Assembly (NCBI RefSeq): GCF_004362015.1
Contig: NZ_SNWW01000002.1
Location: forward strand, 496,001 to 560,000
DNA from: Flavobacterium chryseum
GTDB lineage: Bacteria > Bacteroidota > Bacteroidia > Flavobacteriales > Flavobacteriaceae
Direction: 5' to 3'
Length of the DNA stretch: 64,000 bases
The notes beneath the pieces are model-generated. The model was not told the DNA's origin, ran no database searches, and was given only the letters and a program-made list of their open reading frames with translations. Of this stretch, positions 56,020 through 64,000 are shown in pieces. Every line of letters starts with the position of its first letter. Position 1 is the first letter of the stretch. The position numbers were made by a program, and so were the translations under genes.

Positions 56020-56460
56020 TTATTTTTCAGCGATAATCTCGTATGGTAATTCAACGATAACATCTCTGTGTAAACGAATACTTGCTGTATATTTACCAGT
56101 ACGTTTAACGATACCGCTAGTGATGAATTTTCTATCAATACCATTACCAGATTTCTCTAATGCTTCAGCAATGTCGATGTTAGTGATAGAACCAAAAAGT
56201 TTCTCTCCACCAGCTTTTGCAGTAAGTTTAATTTCAAGAGCTTTTAAAGTTTCAGCTAATGCTTTTGCATCAGCAACCACTTTAGCTTCTTTGTGTGCTC
56301 TTTGTTTTAGGTTTTCAGCTAAAACTTTTTTAGCAGAAGGAGTTGCTAATGCAGCAAAACCTTGAGGGATTAAAAAGTTACGACCGTAACCAGCTTTTAC
56401 AGATACTACATCATCTTTAAATCCTAGGTTCTGTACGTCTTGTTTTAAAATAAGCTCCAT
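56020..56460 (-). CDS. rplI: 50S ribosomal protein L9
   Basis: A 146-residue primary 23S rRNA-binding protein. The N-terminal signature MELILKQDVQNLGFKDDVVSVKAGYGRNFLIPQGFA is exact for L9, followed by the long connecting helix and a C-terminal domain ending VELPYEIIAEK. Third gene of rpsF-rpsR-rplI. Confidence 0.98.
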   Translation of the reverse strand: MELILKQDVQNLGFKDDVVSVKAGYGRNFLIPQGFAALATPSAKKVLAENLKQRAHKEAKVVADAKALAETLKALEIKLTAKAGGEKLFGSITNIDIAEALEKSGNGIDRKFITSGIVKRTGKYTASIRLHRDVIVELPYEIIAEK

Positions 56461-56526
56461 GTTGTTGTCCTTATAATTGAGAAGTTAGGTTCCATCTGAC
56501 CGGAAACCAACAACTATTGTTTAATA

Positions 56527-56823
56527 TTATTTTAATAAATCGGCCACGTATGGCATTAAAGCTAAGTGACGAGCTCTTTTTACAGCTACAGAAACTTTTC
56601 TTTGGTATTTTAATGAAGTTCCGGTTAAACGACGAGGAAGAATTTTTCCTTGCTCATTAACGAATTTCAATAAGAAATCAGCATCTTTATAATCGATATA
56701 TTTGATTCCTGATTTTTTGAAACGACAATATTTTTTTGTTTTGTTAGTTTCAATGTTTAAAGGCGTTAGATATCTGATATCTCCGTCTTTTTTTCCTTTT
56801 GCAGATTGCTCTATTGTAGACAT
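56527..56823 (-). CDS. rpsR: 30S ribosomal protein S18
   Basis: A 98-residue small-subunit protein: [62 protein letters not shown], the family core. The N-terminus has an extra basic stretch common in Bacteroidota. It is 5 bp after rpsF. Confidence 0.98.
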
Positions 56824-56828
56824 AATAA

Positions 56829-57170
56829 TTAAGCTTTAGTAGATTTTAATTTAGTTCTTCTTCTTTCAGCCCAAGAAATAGCATGTTTATCTAAACTTAC
56901 AGTTAAGAAACGCATAACTCTTTCGTCACGTCTAAATTCAGTTTCAAAAGCGATTAGAACTTCTCCAGCCACTTTGTACTCAAAAAGGTGATAAAAACCA
57001 CTTTTTTTGTTTTGGATTTCGTAAGCCATTTTTTTCAGACCCCAATCCTCTTTTGATACCATTTCAGCTCCTCTACTAGTAAGAAATTCTTCAAATTTCG
57101 TTACTGTTTCCTTTACCTGAACCTCAGATAAAACGGGATTTAAAATGAAAACAGTTTCATATTGATTCAT
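56829..57170 (-). CDS. rpsF: 30S ribosomal protein S6
   Basis: A 113-residue protein: [51 protein letters not shown] and [18 protein letters not shown] are the S6 pattern. First gene of the operon, with a perfect promoter 32 bp upstream. It pairs with S18 on the ribosome. Confidence 0.98.
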   Translation of the reverse strand: MNQYETVFILNPVLSEVQVKETVTKFEEFLTSRGAEMVSKEDWGLKKMAYEIQNKKSGFYHLFEYKVAGEVLIAFETEFRRDERVMRFLTVSLDKHAISWAERRRTKLKSTKA

Positions 57171-57201
57171 AAATATAATATTTATTTGTTAAAATTGGGT
57201 G

Positions 57202-57231
57202 CAAAAGTAACCATTTAATTTATATAAACAA
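57202..57231 (-). promoter_or_regulatory. Promoter of rpsF-rpsR-rplI
   Basis: TTG (57229-57231), exactly 19 bp of spacer and TACTTTTG followed by C (57202-57209) on the minus strand: a textbook Bacteroidota promoter. Confidence 0.82.
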
Positions 57232-57347
57232 CACTTTTTTACGTTTATTCGTTATACTGTAAAAAAATAAGCCCAATTTTAGTTTTTTTACTAAAATAAT
57301 AATATATTTACTATTGCTATCCTGAATTTATTCTAAATTTAAATCTT

Positions 57348-58046
57348 ATGAAACTAAATTGTGTTGTTGTAGATGATAGTTCTATTCAGAGGACAATTAT
57401 TGCTAAATTAGTAAATAATCATCCTGGTTTGCATCTTATAGGGGACTTTTCAAACGCAATTGAAGCTAAAAGTTGTATCTCTTTAAATAATATTGATTTA
57501 ATATTTCTCGATATAGAAATGCCTGTTATTAATGGTTTTGATTTCCTTGACGGTTTAAAATCTAAACCGCAAATTATATTTATCACTTCTAAGGCTGAAT
57601 ATGCACTAAAAGCATTTGATTATGATGCTACCGATTATCTTCAAAAACCTATTGCTGTAGATCGATTTAATGCATCTGTAAAAAGAGCAATCGACATGCA
57701 CTTACTTAAAAAAGAAGTTAAAGAAGAGGAAGGCGAACATATTTTCATCAAAAGTAATCTTAAAAAACTTAAAATATTCACGGCTAAAATCAAATGGATT
57801 GAAGCTTTTGGAGATTATGTAAGAGTTGTAACTGAAGATGACAGTAACCTTGTACTTTCGACAATGAAATCTTTTGAGAATGATTTATCGAAAGACAAAT
57901 TTATTCGCGTACACAAATCGTATATTATTAATATAGATAAGGTTGAGCGTTTTAATAGCAAGTTTGCAGAAATTGGAATTACTAAAATTCCTTTAAGCCG
58001 AAACAAAAAAGAAGATTTGGTAAAAGCATTATCAACTTCGTCATAA
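57348..58046 (+). CDS. LytTR-family response regulator
   Basis: A 232-residue regulator. The receiver domain has NCVVVDDSSIQRTII, the phosphoacceptor Asp55 in LIFLDIEMPVINGFDFL, FITSKAEYALKAFDYDATDYLQKP. The C-terminal LytTR DNA-binding domain includes IKWIEAFGDYVRVVTEDDSNLVLSTMKSFEND and FIRVHKSYIINIDKVERF...IPLSRNKKEDL. No kinase gene is adjacent, so it is an orphan here. Its stop abuts the priA stop with no spacer. Confidence 0.94.
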   Translation: MKLNCVVVDDSSIQRTIIAKLVNNHPGLHLIGDFSNAIEAKSCISLNNIDLIFLDIEMPVINGFDFLDGLKSKPQIIFITSKAEYALKAFDYDATDYLQKPIAVDRFNASVKRAIDMHLLKKEVKEEEGEHIFIKSNLKKLKIFTAKIKWIEAFGDYVRVVTEDDSNLVLSTMKSFENDLSKDKFIRVHKSYIINIDKVERFNSKFAEIGITKIPLSRNKKEDLVKALSTSS

Positions 58047-60494
58047 TTAATAAAAATCGACGTTAGCAATAACTTTTATAGCTCTGTACTGAGCAACCGC
58101 CTCAAAACTATTCAACATTTTCTGAATAGTTTTTTTTGTGCCTCCTAATGGCAGATTTTGCGGAATCTTAATTAAAATAGTTCTGATGTATTCATTTCTG
58201 ATTCTGCTTATTGCAGGTTCTTCCGGACCTAAAACCGGCATATTCAGATTTTGACTCAAAACCTGATACAACCACATCGATCCTTCTTTCAGTTTATCAA
58301 AATCTCGATGTTTCAATGTCAGCTTTATAATTCTGAAATAAGGTGGATATTTATAAATTTGCCTGTCATACAATTGCTCTTTATACATACCTATATAATT
58401 ATGGGTTGTAACCTGCTGAATTGTATTATGATTTGGATTGTAAGTTTGAATGATAACTTTCCCCTGTTTTTCAGACCTTCCGGCTCTTCCGGCCACTTGC
58501 GTCATCATCTGAAAACTGCGTTCAAAAGCTCTAAAATCAGGATGATGCAGCATATTGTCAGCATTCATAATTCCGACAAGGCTAACATTATCAAAATCTA
58601 AACCTTTTGCCAGCATTTGCGTTCCTACCAATATATCTATTTCACGATTTTTGAAGGAATCGATTATTTTTTCAAAACCAAATTTTCCGCGCGTCGTATC
58701 CTGATCCATTCTGCCGGTTTTGGCTTTCGGAAAAAGAGAAACTAATTCCTGCTCAATTTGTTCTGTACCAAATCCTTTTGTAGTCAGATCAATACTCGAA
58801 CAACTATGACAGTGCGTTGGTTTTGCTATGGAATAGCCACAATAATGACAACGCAATTGGTTTTTATGCTTGTGAAAAGTCAAACTTACATCGCATTGCT
58901 GACAGTGCGGAACATGCCCGCAAGTCAAACACTCAATAATAGGCGAATATCCTCGCCTGTTTTGAAATAAAATCACTTGTTCGCCCAAAGACAACGCTTC
59001 TGCAATTTCTTCTATTAAAAGATCGCTAAAATGTCCAGTCATTCTTTTTCTGAAATGTTTGTCTTTTAAATCAACCAAAACAATTTCAGGCATTCGAACA
59101 TTATTATAACGTTCTGTAATCGTTACTAAGCCGTATTTTTCAGATTGCGTATTAAAATAGGTTTCAATACTTGGTGTTGCAGATCCCAAAAGTACTTTTG
59201 CATTATGAAAATTAGCCAAAACAATGGCAGCATCTCTGGCATGATAACGGGGCGCCGGATCTGTTTGTTTAAAGGTTTGCTCATGTTCTTCATCTACAAT
59301 TAGTAAACCTAAATTAGCAAAAGGTAAAAACAAAGCCGACCTTGCTCCTATTACAATTTGAGCTTTATCAGCATTTTCGAGTGTTTGTTTCCAAACTTCA
59401 ACTCTTTCGTTATTGCTGTATTTTGAATGAAAAACAGCTACTTTATCTCCAAAATGAAGTCGGAGTCTTGATACCAATTGTGTGGTAAGTGCAATTTCGG
59501 GCAACAAATACAAGACTTGTTTTCCTGTAAGCAAATACTCTTCAATTAACTTAATATAAATTTCGGTCTTTCCGCTAGATGTAACGCCGTGAAGCAGACA
59601 AACTTCTTTCTCTGAAAAATTATTTTTAATGGATGTAAAAGCAGTTTCCTGAGCTTCACTCAATTGCAATTGTTTATCAGTTGCTTCTCCATTAAAAGAA
59701 ACACGATCTTGCTGTAAATAATACTCTTCAAAAATTTCTTTTTTAACTAAAGCTTTCACAACAGCTGAAGTAGAATTTGAAACCTCAACTAATTTCTTAA
59801 CTGTTACGGGTTTCTTTTCTGAAGCATTAATTTGAAAATAAGCCAAAACAATTTCTTTTTGATTAGCATTTTTCAAAGCATTGAGTAACTCATTCAAACC
59901 TTGATCTGATTCGTATTTTGAATGTAATTTTACATATCGAACCAGTTTTGGTTTGTAGCTTTCTTTTATTTCTTCTTCTAAAACAATAATGTCTTTTGCC
60001 ATTAATTTTTGAAGAATCGGAAAAATATTTTTTTTGTTTAAAATAGAAGCAATTTCCTCAACTTTAAGCGAACTTTGATGGTGAAGCGCTTCATAAATTA
60101 AAAATTCATCGTCTGAAAGCTCAGAATCATTTACAACTGTGCCTGGTTTATGCGAAACGATAGTTTCACTTTCTAATAATAATCCGGTCGGGAAAGCACC
60201 ACGATAAACGTCGCCAATACCACACATATAATAATTCGCTACCCAAAGCCAGTGTTTAATCTGAATTTCGGTAGCAATTGGTTTTTCATCTAAAATTTGA
60301 TGGATTTCTTTTGCTTCATACAATGTCGGAGCATTCTCGTGCGCGTCTATTACAAGTGCTGTATATATCTTGTTCTTACCAAAAGGCACTGCAACCCGCA
60401 TTCCTTTTTTAATGAAATGAAATTCGGCCTCAGAAACACGATAAGTAAAGGTTTTAGCTAAAGAAAGAGGTAGGACAACTTCGACAAAAAACAT
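58047..60494 (-). CDS. priA: Primosomal replication protein N' (PriA helicase)
   Basis: Restarts stalled replication forks. The 815-residue protein has the N-terminal 3'-end-binding domain, Walker A LLHGVTSSGKTEIYIKL, DEEH box LLIVDEEHEQTFKQTDPAPRYHARDAA, LGSATPSIET, the zinc-binding Cys pairs CLTCGHVPHCQQCD...CHYCGYSIAKPTHCHSCSS and the C-terminal helicase motif QMMTQVAGRAGR. It follows the metallo-beta-lactamase gene by 26 bp. Confidence 0.96.
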   Translation of the reverse strand: MFFVEVVLPLSLAKTFTYRVSEAEFHFIKKGMRVAVPFGKNKIYTALVIDAHENAPTLYEAKEIHQILDEKPIATEIQIKHWLWVANYYMCGIGDVYRGAFPTGLLLESETIVSHKPGTVVNDSELSDDEFLIYEALHHQSSLKVEEIASILNKKNIFPILQKLMAKDIIVLEEEIKESYKPKLVRYVKLHSKYESDQGLNELLNALKNANQKEIVLAYFQINASEKKPVTVKKLVEVSNSTSAVVKALVKKEIFEEYYLQQDRVSFNGEATDKQLQLSEAQETAFTSIKNNFSEKEVCLLHGVTSSGKTEIYIKLIEEYLLTGKQVLYLLPEIALTTQLVSRLRLHFGDKVAVFHSKYSNNERVEVWKQTLENADKAQIVIGARSALFLPFANLGLLIVDEEHEQTFKQTDPAPRYHARDAAIVLANFHNAKVLLGSATPSIETYFNTQSEKYGLVTITERYNNVRMPEIVLVDLKDKHFRKRMTGHFSDLLIEEIAEALSLGEQVILFQNRRGYSPIIECLTCGHVPHCQQCDVSLTFHKHKNQLRCHYCGYSIAKPTHCHSCSSIDLTTKGFGTEQIEQELVSLFPKAKTGRMDQDTTRGKFGFEKIIDSFKNREIDILVGTQMLAKGLDFDNVSLVGIMNADNMLHHPDFRAFERSFQMMTQVAGRAGRSEKQGKVIIQTYNPNHNTIQQVTTHNYIGMYKEQLYDRQIYKYPPYFRIIKLTLKHRDFDKLKEGSMWLYQVLSQNLNMPVLGPEEPAISRIRNEYIRTILIKIPQNLPLGGTKKTIQKMLNSFEAVAQYRAIKVIANVDFY

Positions 60495-60520
60495 GTAATT
60501 ATTTTATATGATTTACAAAA

Positions 60521-61261
60521 TTACTTTTTTTCTGAAGGTTTATTCAAATAACCTTCAACCAATTTCAAAGTATGATTTAAAGATTGAGTATTAGTCCAAT
60601 CTTCGTGACCCGGAATAATATATACCGGATTTTTAAATTTGGTTTGTACTTTTTTAATCGATTTTTTCCATTCTTTTACATCAGAATCAGCCAGATAACC
60701 TAAATCTGTTGCACTGGCGCTTTTTATAAAACAAGCTCCGTAAAGCACTTTTTCTTTATCAAACCAAACAATAATATTATCCGTTGCATGTCCTTTTCCT
60801 GGATAATAAACCTGAAATTTATGTTGTCCAACCGTAAAAGTAGTATCGTTTGGAATCACAAATTCAGCTCTGTTTTTGTTCTCTTTTTTCAGAATTTCAT
60901 CGGTTAGTTTTATACTATACGTTTTAATTCCTTTTTGTTTATAAAACCCGAAACCTCCTGATCTGTCACCATGAGAATGCGTTCCAAAACACATAACTAC
61001 ATCTTTATTATGCCTTGCTTTTATCGTATCTAATAAGGGTTGAAATTGTGTTTCATCCCAGGGTGCATCAAACAATACAACGCCTTTGTCTGTAACGAGA
61101 TACATCGCGTTGGCAGATATTTGAGTTCCGTTATAATCATGAAAGGTTTTATAAACATAAAAGTCACCTGTAAGATGACTTATTTGTAAAGGGGAATTCT
61201 TAGATTGTCCAAAAGTATTTGATAGTACTAAGAATAAAATTATGGATGCTAATTTTCGCAT
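60521..61261 (-). CDS. Subclass B1 metallo-beta-lactamase
   Basis: A periplasmic zinc hydrolase that opens beta-lactam rings, expected to act on carbapenems. The 246-residue protein has a signal peptide (MRKLASIILFLVLSNTFGQ) and all B1 ligands: His95, His97 and Asp99 in THSHGDRSGG, His158 in KGHATDN, Cys177 in YGACFIKS and His219 in IPGHEDW. It is closest in pattern to the chromosomal enzymes of flavobacteria (JOHN/IND type). It lies within a tight co-directional run with DUF2147 and priA, which suggests an intrinsic, not recently acquired, gene. Confidence 0.93.
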   Translation of the reverse strand: MRKLASIILFLVLSNTFGQSKNSPLQISHLTGDFYVYKTFHDYNGTQISANAMYLVTDKGVVLFDAPWDETQFQPLLDTIKARHNKDVVMCFGTHSHGDRSGGFGFYKQKGIKTYSIKLTDEILKKENKNRAEFVIPNDTTFTVGQHKFQVYYPGKGHATDNIIVWFDKEKVLYGACFIKSASATDLGYLADSDVKEWKKSIKKVQTKFKNPVYIIPGHEDWTNTQSLNHTLKLVEGYLNKPSEKK

Positions 61262-61279
61262 GTTTATTTTATCAAAAAA

Positions 61280-61711
61280 TTAGTTCTTTGCTCTTGCCCA
61301 ATATTGTGTTCTTCCCATAATAGAAATTCCAACATAACCGCGAAGTTTTAGTTTATCAGCAGAATCTAATGTAATATAACATTTGTATTTTTTACCTGTT
61401 GTAGGATCTAAAATTGTTCCTCCGCTATATTCATTACCGTCTTTTTTAAGACCGTTAATAATTACCATTCCTAAAATTTGTTTATTTTTTTCTGCACCTT
61501 CGCATTTAGAACAAACATCTTTTTTATGCTTATCGCGAAGTATATCTACAACCTTCCCGTAAATTTTTCCTGATTTTTCGTAAATCTCTACTATTGATTT
61601 TGCTTCTCCCGTTTCATCATCAATTGTTTTCCATTTTCCAACAACACTTTGGCTATGAATAGAACCAACTGTTAGAATAAAGAAACCAATGCTTAACATC
61701 CAATTTTTCAT
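61280..61711 (-). CDS. DUF2147-domain secreted protein
   Basis: A 143-residue exported protein with signal peptide MKNWMLSIGFFILTVGSIHSQ. The body VVGKWKTIDDETGEAKSIVEIYEKSGKIYGKVVDI...DGNEYSGGTILDPTTGKKYKCYITLDSADKLKLRGYVGISIMGRTQYWAR is the DUF2147 pattern. A Cys pair (VCSKCEG) may form a disulfide. Function unknown. It is 18 bp before the metallo-beta-lactamase gene and 4 bp after yihY. Confidence 0.9.
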   Translation of the reverse strand: MKNWMLSIGFFILTVGSIHSQSVVGKWKTIDDETGEAKSIVEIYEKSGKIYGKVVDILRDKHKKDVCSKCEGAEKNKQILGMVIINGLKKDGNEYSGGTILDPTTGKKYKCYITLDSADKLKLRGYVGISIMGRTQYWARAKN

Positions 61712-61715
61712 ATTT

Positions 61716-62636
61716 TTATTTGTTTTTTTGTTTTAGTTTTCTGACAGTAGCGTTCAATTCGAACCCCAAAAGCAGAATCATACAGTTTATCCAAATATAA
61801 AACATTAGAATTAATAATGTGCCAATAGAACCATAAAGTTCGTTGTATTTTGAAAATTTTATAACCCAAATCCCAAAAAAGAACGAAGATATAACAATTA
61901 AGATGGTCGTAAAAACAGATCCGATGCTGATAAAAGGCACTTTATTGTATTGTCTTGTACCGTAACGTAATAGTATTGAAGAAGTTACCAAAATCATTGT
62001 AATAACAAACAAATAACGTCCTAAATTGATGAGCGGAATGCGATCGCTTAATACATCCTGAATAATGGTTTTTTGAATAAATACCTCAAAAACTACAATT
62101 GTCGCTACTGTTACAAATAATATAATGGTCATAACAAGCGAAATCGCCAAGGCCATTAAATATTGACTGAAAAAACCACGTTTATCAAAAACGTGTTTAG
62201 AAGATTCAAAGCCACTTAAGATTCCGTTAATACCATTTGCCATCAAAAAAATGGAAAGCAAAAATCCTGAAGACAACAACCCGGAGTGACTATTATTTAA
62301 AATATCACTAATGATTTTGTTTATCGCATCGTAGGTATTAGGAGGAACTCCCTGTTGCACAAACTGAAGAAAATCGGCCTGAAAACCTTCAATTGGAATA
62401 AAAGGAATTAAGTTCAATATAAAAAGTGCAAACGGAAATAAAGCCATAAAAAAGCTAAAAGAAACAGCACTTGCATGATACGAAAATGCTCCTTCAAGAA
62501 TTCCTAAAGTATACAGTTCCAGCAAATCGTATAACGAAAAACCTTCTAAAGAAGGAAATTTGATTTTCTTTAAAAGCCGCACTAAAGAACGTAATACCGG
62601 AATTCTTTCAATCCTATCTTCTATCTCTTGAGACAT
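61716..62636 (-). CDS. YihY/BrkB-family inner-membrane protein
   Basis: A 306-residue protein with about six membrane helices. Family signatures are GAFSYHASAVSFSFFMALFPFALFILNLIPF, a loop, and the last pair YNELYGSIGTLLILMFYIWINCMILLLGFELNA. The family was once taken for RNase BN, which is wrong; a transport role is suspected. It is the first gene of the run yihY-DUF2147-metallo-beta-lactamase-priA. Confidence 0.92.
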   Translation of the reverse strand: MSQEIEDRIERIPVLRSLVRLLKKIKFPSLEGFSLYDLLELYTLGILEGAFSYHASAVSFSFFMALFPFALFILNLIPFIPIEGFQADFLQFVQQGVPPNTYDAINKIISDILNNSHSGLLSSGFLLSIFLMANGINGILSGFESSKHVFDKRGFFSQYLMALAISLVMTIILFVTVATIVVFEVFIQKTIIQDVLSDRIPLINLGRYLFVITMILVTSSILLRYGTRQYNKVPFISIGSVFTTILIVISSFFFGIWVIKFSKYNELYGSIGTLLILMFYIWINCMILLLGFELNATVRKLKQKNK

Positions 62637-62640
62637 ATTA

Positions 62641-62672
62641 TTTTAGATTTGAGAGTTTAGATTTTAGATTTT
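62641..62672. repeat. Low-complexity TTTAGATT repeats before yihY
   Basis: Several copies of TTTAGATTT, reverse-strand counterpart of the ATCTAAAAT repeats at 17647-17690. They lie in the yihY leader. Confidence 0.45.
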
Positions 62673-62680
62673 TCGCGTGT

Positions 62681-62709
62681 TAAATATATTTAGCATTAAC
62701 AATTCACAA
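62681..62709 (-). promoter_or_regulatory. Candidate promoter of the yihY-DUF2147-metallo-beta-lactamase-priA run
   Basis: On the minus strand TTG (62707-62709), an 18-bp spacer and TATATTTA (62681-62688, 7 of 8 to TAnnTTTG). Confidence 0.45.
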
Positions 62710-62728
62710 TTAATAATTTACAATTGAT

Positions 62729-63586
62729 TTAAAACGCTTTTAGACTCAAATCCATGTTATAAATCGAGTGTGTTAAAGCGCCCGAAGAAATATAATTAAC
62801 GCCACACAAAGCATATTCACGAATCGTTTTTTCGTTGATATTTCCTGAAGATTCGGTTTGGCATTTCGAGCCAATTAAAGCTACTGCAGCTTTTGTATCT
62901 TCATAATTAAAATTGTCAATCAAAATTCTGTGAACACCATCGCTTAGTAAAATCTCACGGATTTCATCCAAATTTCTAGCTTCAACAATAATTTTTAAAT
63001 CTAAATTATTCGCTTTTAAGTAGTCTTTCGTCTTTTTTATAGCGAGCGTAATTCCGCCTGCAAAATCAATGTGATTGTCTTTTAGCATCACCATATCATA
63101 CAATGCAAAGCGGTGATTTTCGCCTCCTCCTATTTTTACAGCCCACTTTTCGGCAGCTCTAAAATTGGGCGTTGTTTTACGTGTATCTAAAATTTTAGCG
63201 CCCGTTCCTTCTAAAAGCTTAACGTATTGATTTGTTTTTGTAGCAATTGCAGACATACGTTGCATTGTGTTTAAAACCACTCTTTCTGCCTTTAAAATAG
63301 ATTGTGAACTTCCGGAAACTTCAAAAACAACTTCGCCATATTCTACATGTGTTCCGTCTTCAATGTACGTTTTAACTTTTAATTTCGGATCTACATATTC
63401 AAAAATCATTTTCGCAAGTGCAACACCCGCAATAATTCCCTGATCTTTTACCAATAACTTAGCCTGGCCGTGCGCCGTTTCCGGAATACACGCCAATGAA
63501 CTATAATCTCCCGTGCCTACATCTTCACGAATTGCATTACTGATTAATAATTGTAATTCGGTTTGAAATTGTACTTCGCTAATCAT
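62729..63586 (-). CDS. nadC: Nicotinate-nucleotide pyrophosphorylase (carboxylating)
   Basis: Makes nicotinate mononucleotide from quinolinate and phosphoribosyl pyrophosphate in NAD synthesis. The 285-residue protein shows REDVGTGDYSS, the active-site segment ILDTRKTTPNFRAAEKWAVKIGGGENHRFALYDMVMLKDNH and VEARNLDEI, SGNINEKTIREYALCGVNYISSGALTHS. Length normal. Followed by the yihY promoter region. Confidence 0.96.
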   Translation of the reverse strand: MISEVQFQTELQLLISNAIREDVGTGDYSSLACIPETAHGQAKLLVKDQGIIAGVALAKMIFEYVDPKLKVKTYIEDGTHVEYGEVVFEVSGSSQSILKAERVVLNTMQRMSAIATKTNQYVKLLEGTGAKILDTRKTTPNFRAAEKWAVKIGGGENHRFALYDMVMLKDNHIDFAGGITLAIKKTKDYLKANNLDLKIIVEARNLDEIREILLSDGVHRILIDNFNYEDTKAAVALIGSKCQTESSGNINEKTIREYALCGVNYISSGALTHSIYNMDLSLKAF

Positions 63587-63750
63587 TTTTCTAAATTTTA
63601 TAAGATGCTAAAGTAGGACTTATTTTGTGGATTTGAAAGTTTCATTTTGATTTTAAAAATTAAAAAATAGTAAATATTGTAAAAGAATTAAGATTAAATT
63701 CTCAACTAAACTTAATCTCTTAATGGTTTAAAAAATTAAAGAACATTAAA

Positions 63751-63758
63751 TATCTTTG
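63751..63758 (+). promoter_or_regulatory. -7 box of a candidate promoter for the terminal gene
   Basis: TATCTTTG fits TAnnTTTG exactly and ends 20 bp before the ATG at 63779. No clear TTG is found upstream. Confidence 0.4.
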
Positions 63759-63778
63759 AGGTTCATTCAAACAAAATT

Positions 63779-64000
63779 ATGGGATTAATTAAAGATATAT
63801 ATTCGGTTACTTTTTACGAGAAATTTGGTCAGGCTGTCGCCGAAGTATATCCAATATTCGACAAACAAAAATTCATTGATACAATATACGAAGGCGATTT
63901 TGATCAAAAAGAATGGAAGGAAAGAATGAAACATACAACGACTGTCTTTCATCAATTTATGCCTGAAAACTTTCCGGAAGCTGTTGTCTTAATTGATAAA
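63779..64000 (+). CDS. DNA alkylation repair protein, AlkD-like (partial, C-terminus beyond the window)
   Basis: Starts at ATG 63779 and gives 74 residues before the window ends: MGLIKDIYSVTFYEKFGQAV, then FDKQKFIDTIYEGDFDQKEWKERMKHTTTVFHQFMPENFPEAVVLIDK. This helical beginning resembles the HEAT-repeat DNA glycosylases of the AlkD group found in Flavobacteriia. Only the first part is visible, so the call is tentative. Confidence 0.65.
   Translation, partial: MGLIKDIYSVTFYEKFGQAVAEVYPIFDKQKFIDTIYEGDFDQKEWKERMKHTTTVFHQFMPENFPEAVVLIDK

Noticed and set aside
57171..57347. A ribosomal-protein-binding leader between rpsF and the LytTR gene
   Set aside because: The rpsF promoter leaves a leader of only about 25 bases, too short for the known S6-S18 leader structure.
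60521..61261. The metallo-beta-lactamase as a recently acquired resistance gene
   Set aside because: No integron, transposon end or composition shift is seen, and the gene is tightly placed among housekeeping genes.

Overview
The window comes from the chromosome of a low-GC member of the Bacteroidota, almost certainly a Flavobacterium close to the F. johnsoniae group. The evidence is a type IX secretion/gliding-type giant surface protein with its PorP/SprF and OmpA partners, a PorD homologue, BamD and RNA polymerase omega of Bacteroidota type, an intrinsic subclass B1 metallo-beta-lactamase, very AT-rich intergenic DNA, and promoters of the Bacteroidota form TTG-N18..22-TAnnTTTG (perfect examples lie before rpsF and bamD). 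No tRNA, rRNA, CRISPR array, prophage or classical insertion sequence was seen.

Layout. 1-3.0 kb: the start of an arginine biosynthesis operon on the minus strand (GNAT acetyltransferase, argG, argC cut by the window edge) behind a long leader with two related palindromes and a foldable element. 3.2-18.4 kb: mostly housekeeping genes (M1 peptidase, aldose epimerase-like protein, smpB, a Fic protein with a changed catalytic motif, pcm, an oxidoreductase, 3-hydroxyacyl-CoA dehydrogenase, yggS, a DEDDh exonuclease/GIY-YIG fusion, a K+ channel with a zinc ribbon, miaA, an acyl-ACP thioesterase). A four-helix-bundle (S23-type) gene between inverted AT-rich repeats interrupts this run. 18.5-21.6 kb: an rtcB-prfH-TPR RNA-repair operon with a palindrome over its promoter, followed upstream by a tiny self-contained transcription unit that could encode a 27-residue peptide. 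21.6-25.6 kb: coaE, a glycosyltransferase and a two-component system. 25.7-34.0 kb: a long minus-strand cluster (DUF6913-like gene, dapA, bamD, rpoZ, coaBC, porD, recN, TPR protein, fabV). 34.1-38.6 kb: a 5'-nucleotidase split into two genes, a YhhN-like membrane protein and ligA.

38.8-51 kb holds a type IX secretion locus: a 3067-residue repetitive surface protein with a gliding-associated C-terminal sorting domain, then PorP/SprF and an OmpA/peptidoglycan-binding partner. Ten near-identical 79-residue repeats lie inside the giant gene, and a block of three of them appears to have been duplicated. About 1.2 kb of very AT-rich DNA lies upstream. 52-64 kb: a DUF6495-like protein, an Oar-like TonB-dependent receptor, rpsF-rpsR-rplI, a LytTR response regulator, and a minus-strand run yihY-DUF2147-metallo-beta-lactamase-priA, then nadC and the start of an AlkD-like DNA repair gene.

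The parts most worth a second look are the RtcB/PrfH/TPR locus with its 27-codon neighbour and operator-like palindrome, the S23-type cassette with inverted repeats, the Fic protein with Tyr in place of the catalytic His, and the duplicated repeat block of the giant surface protein.
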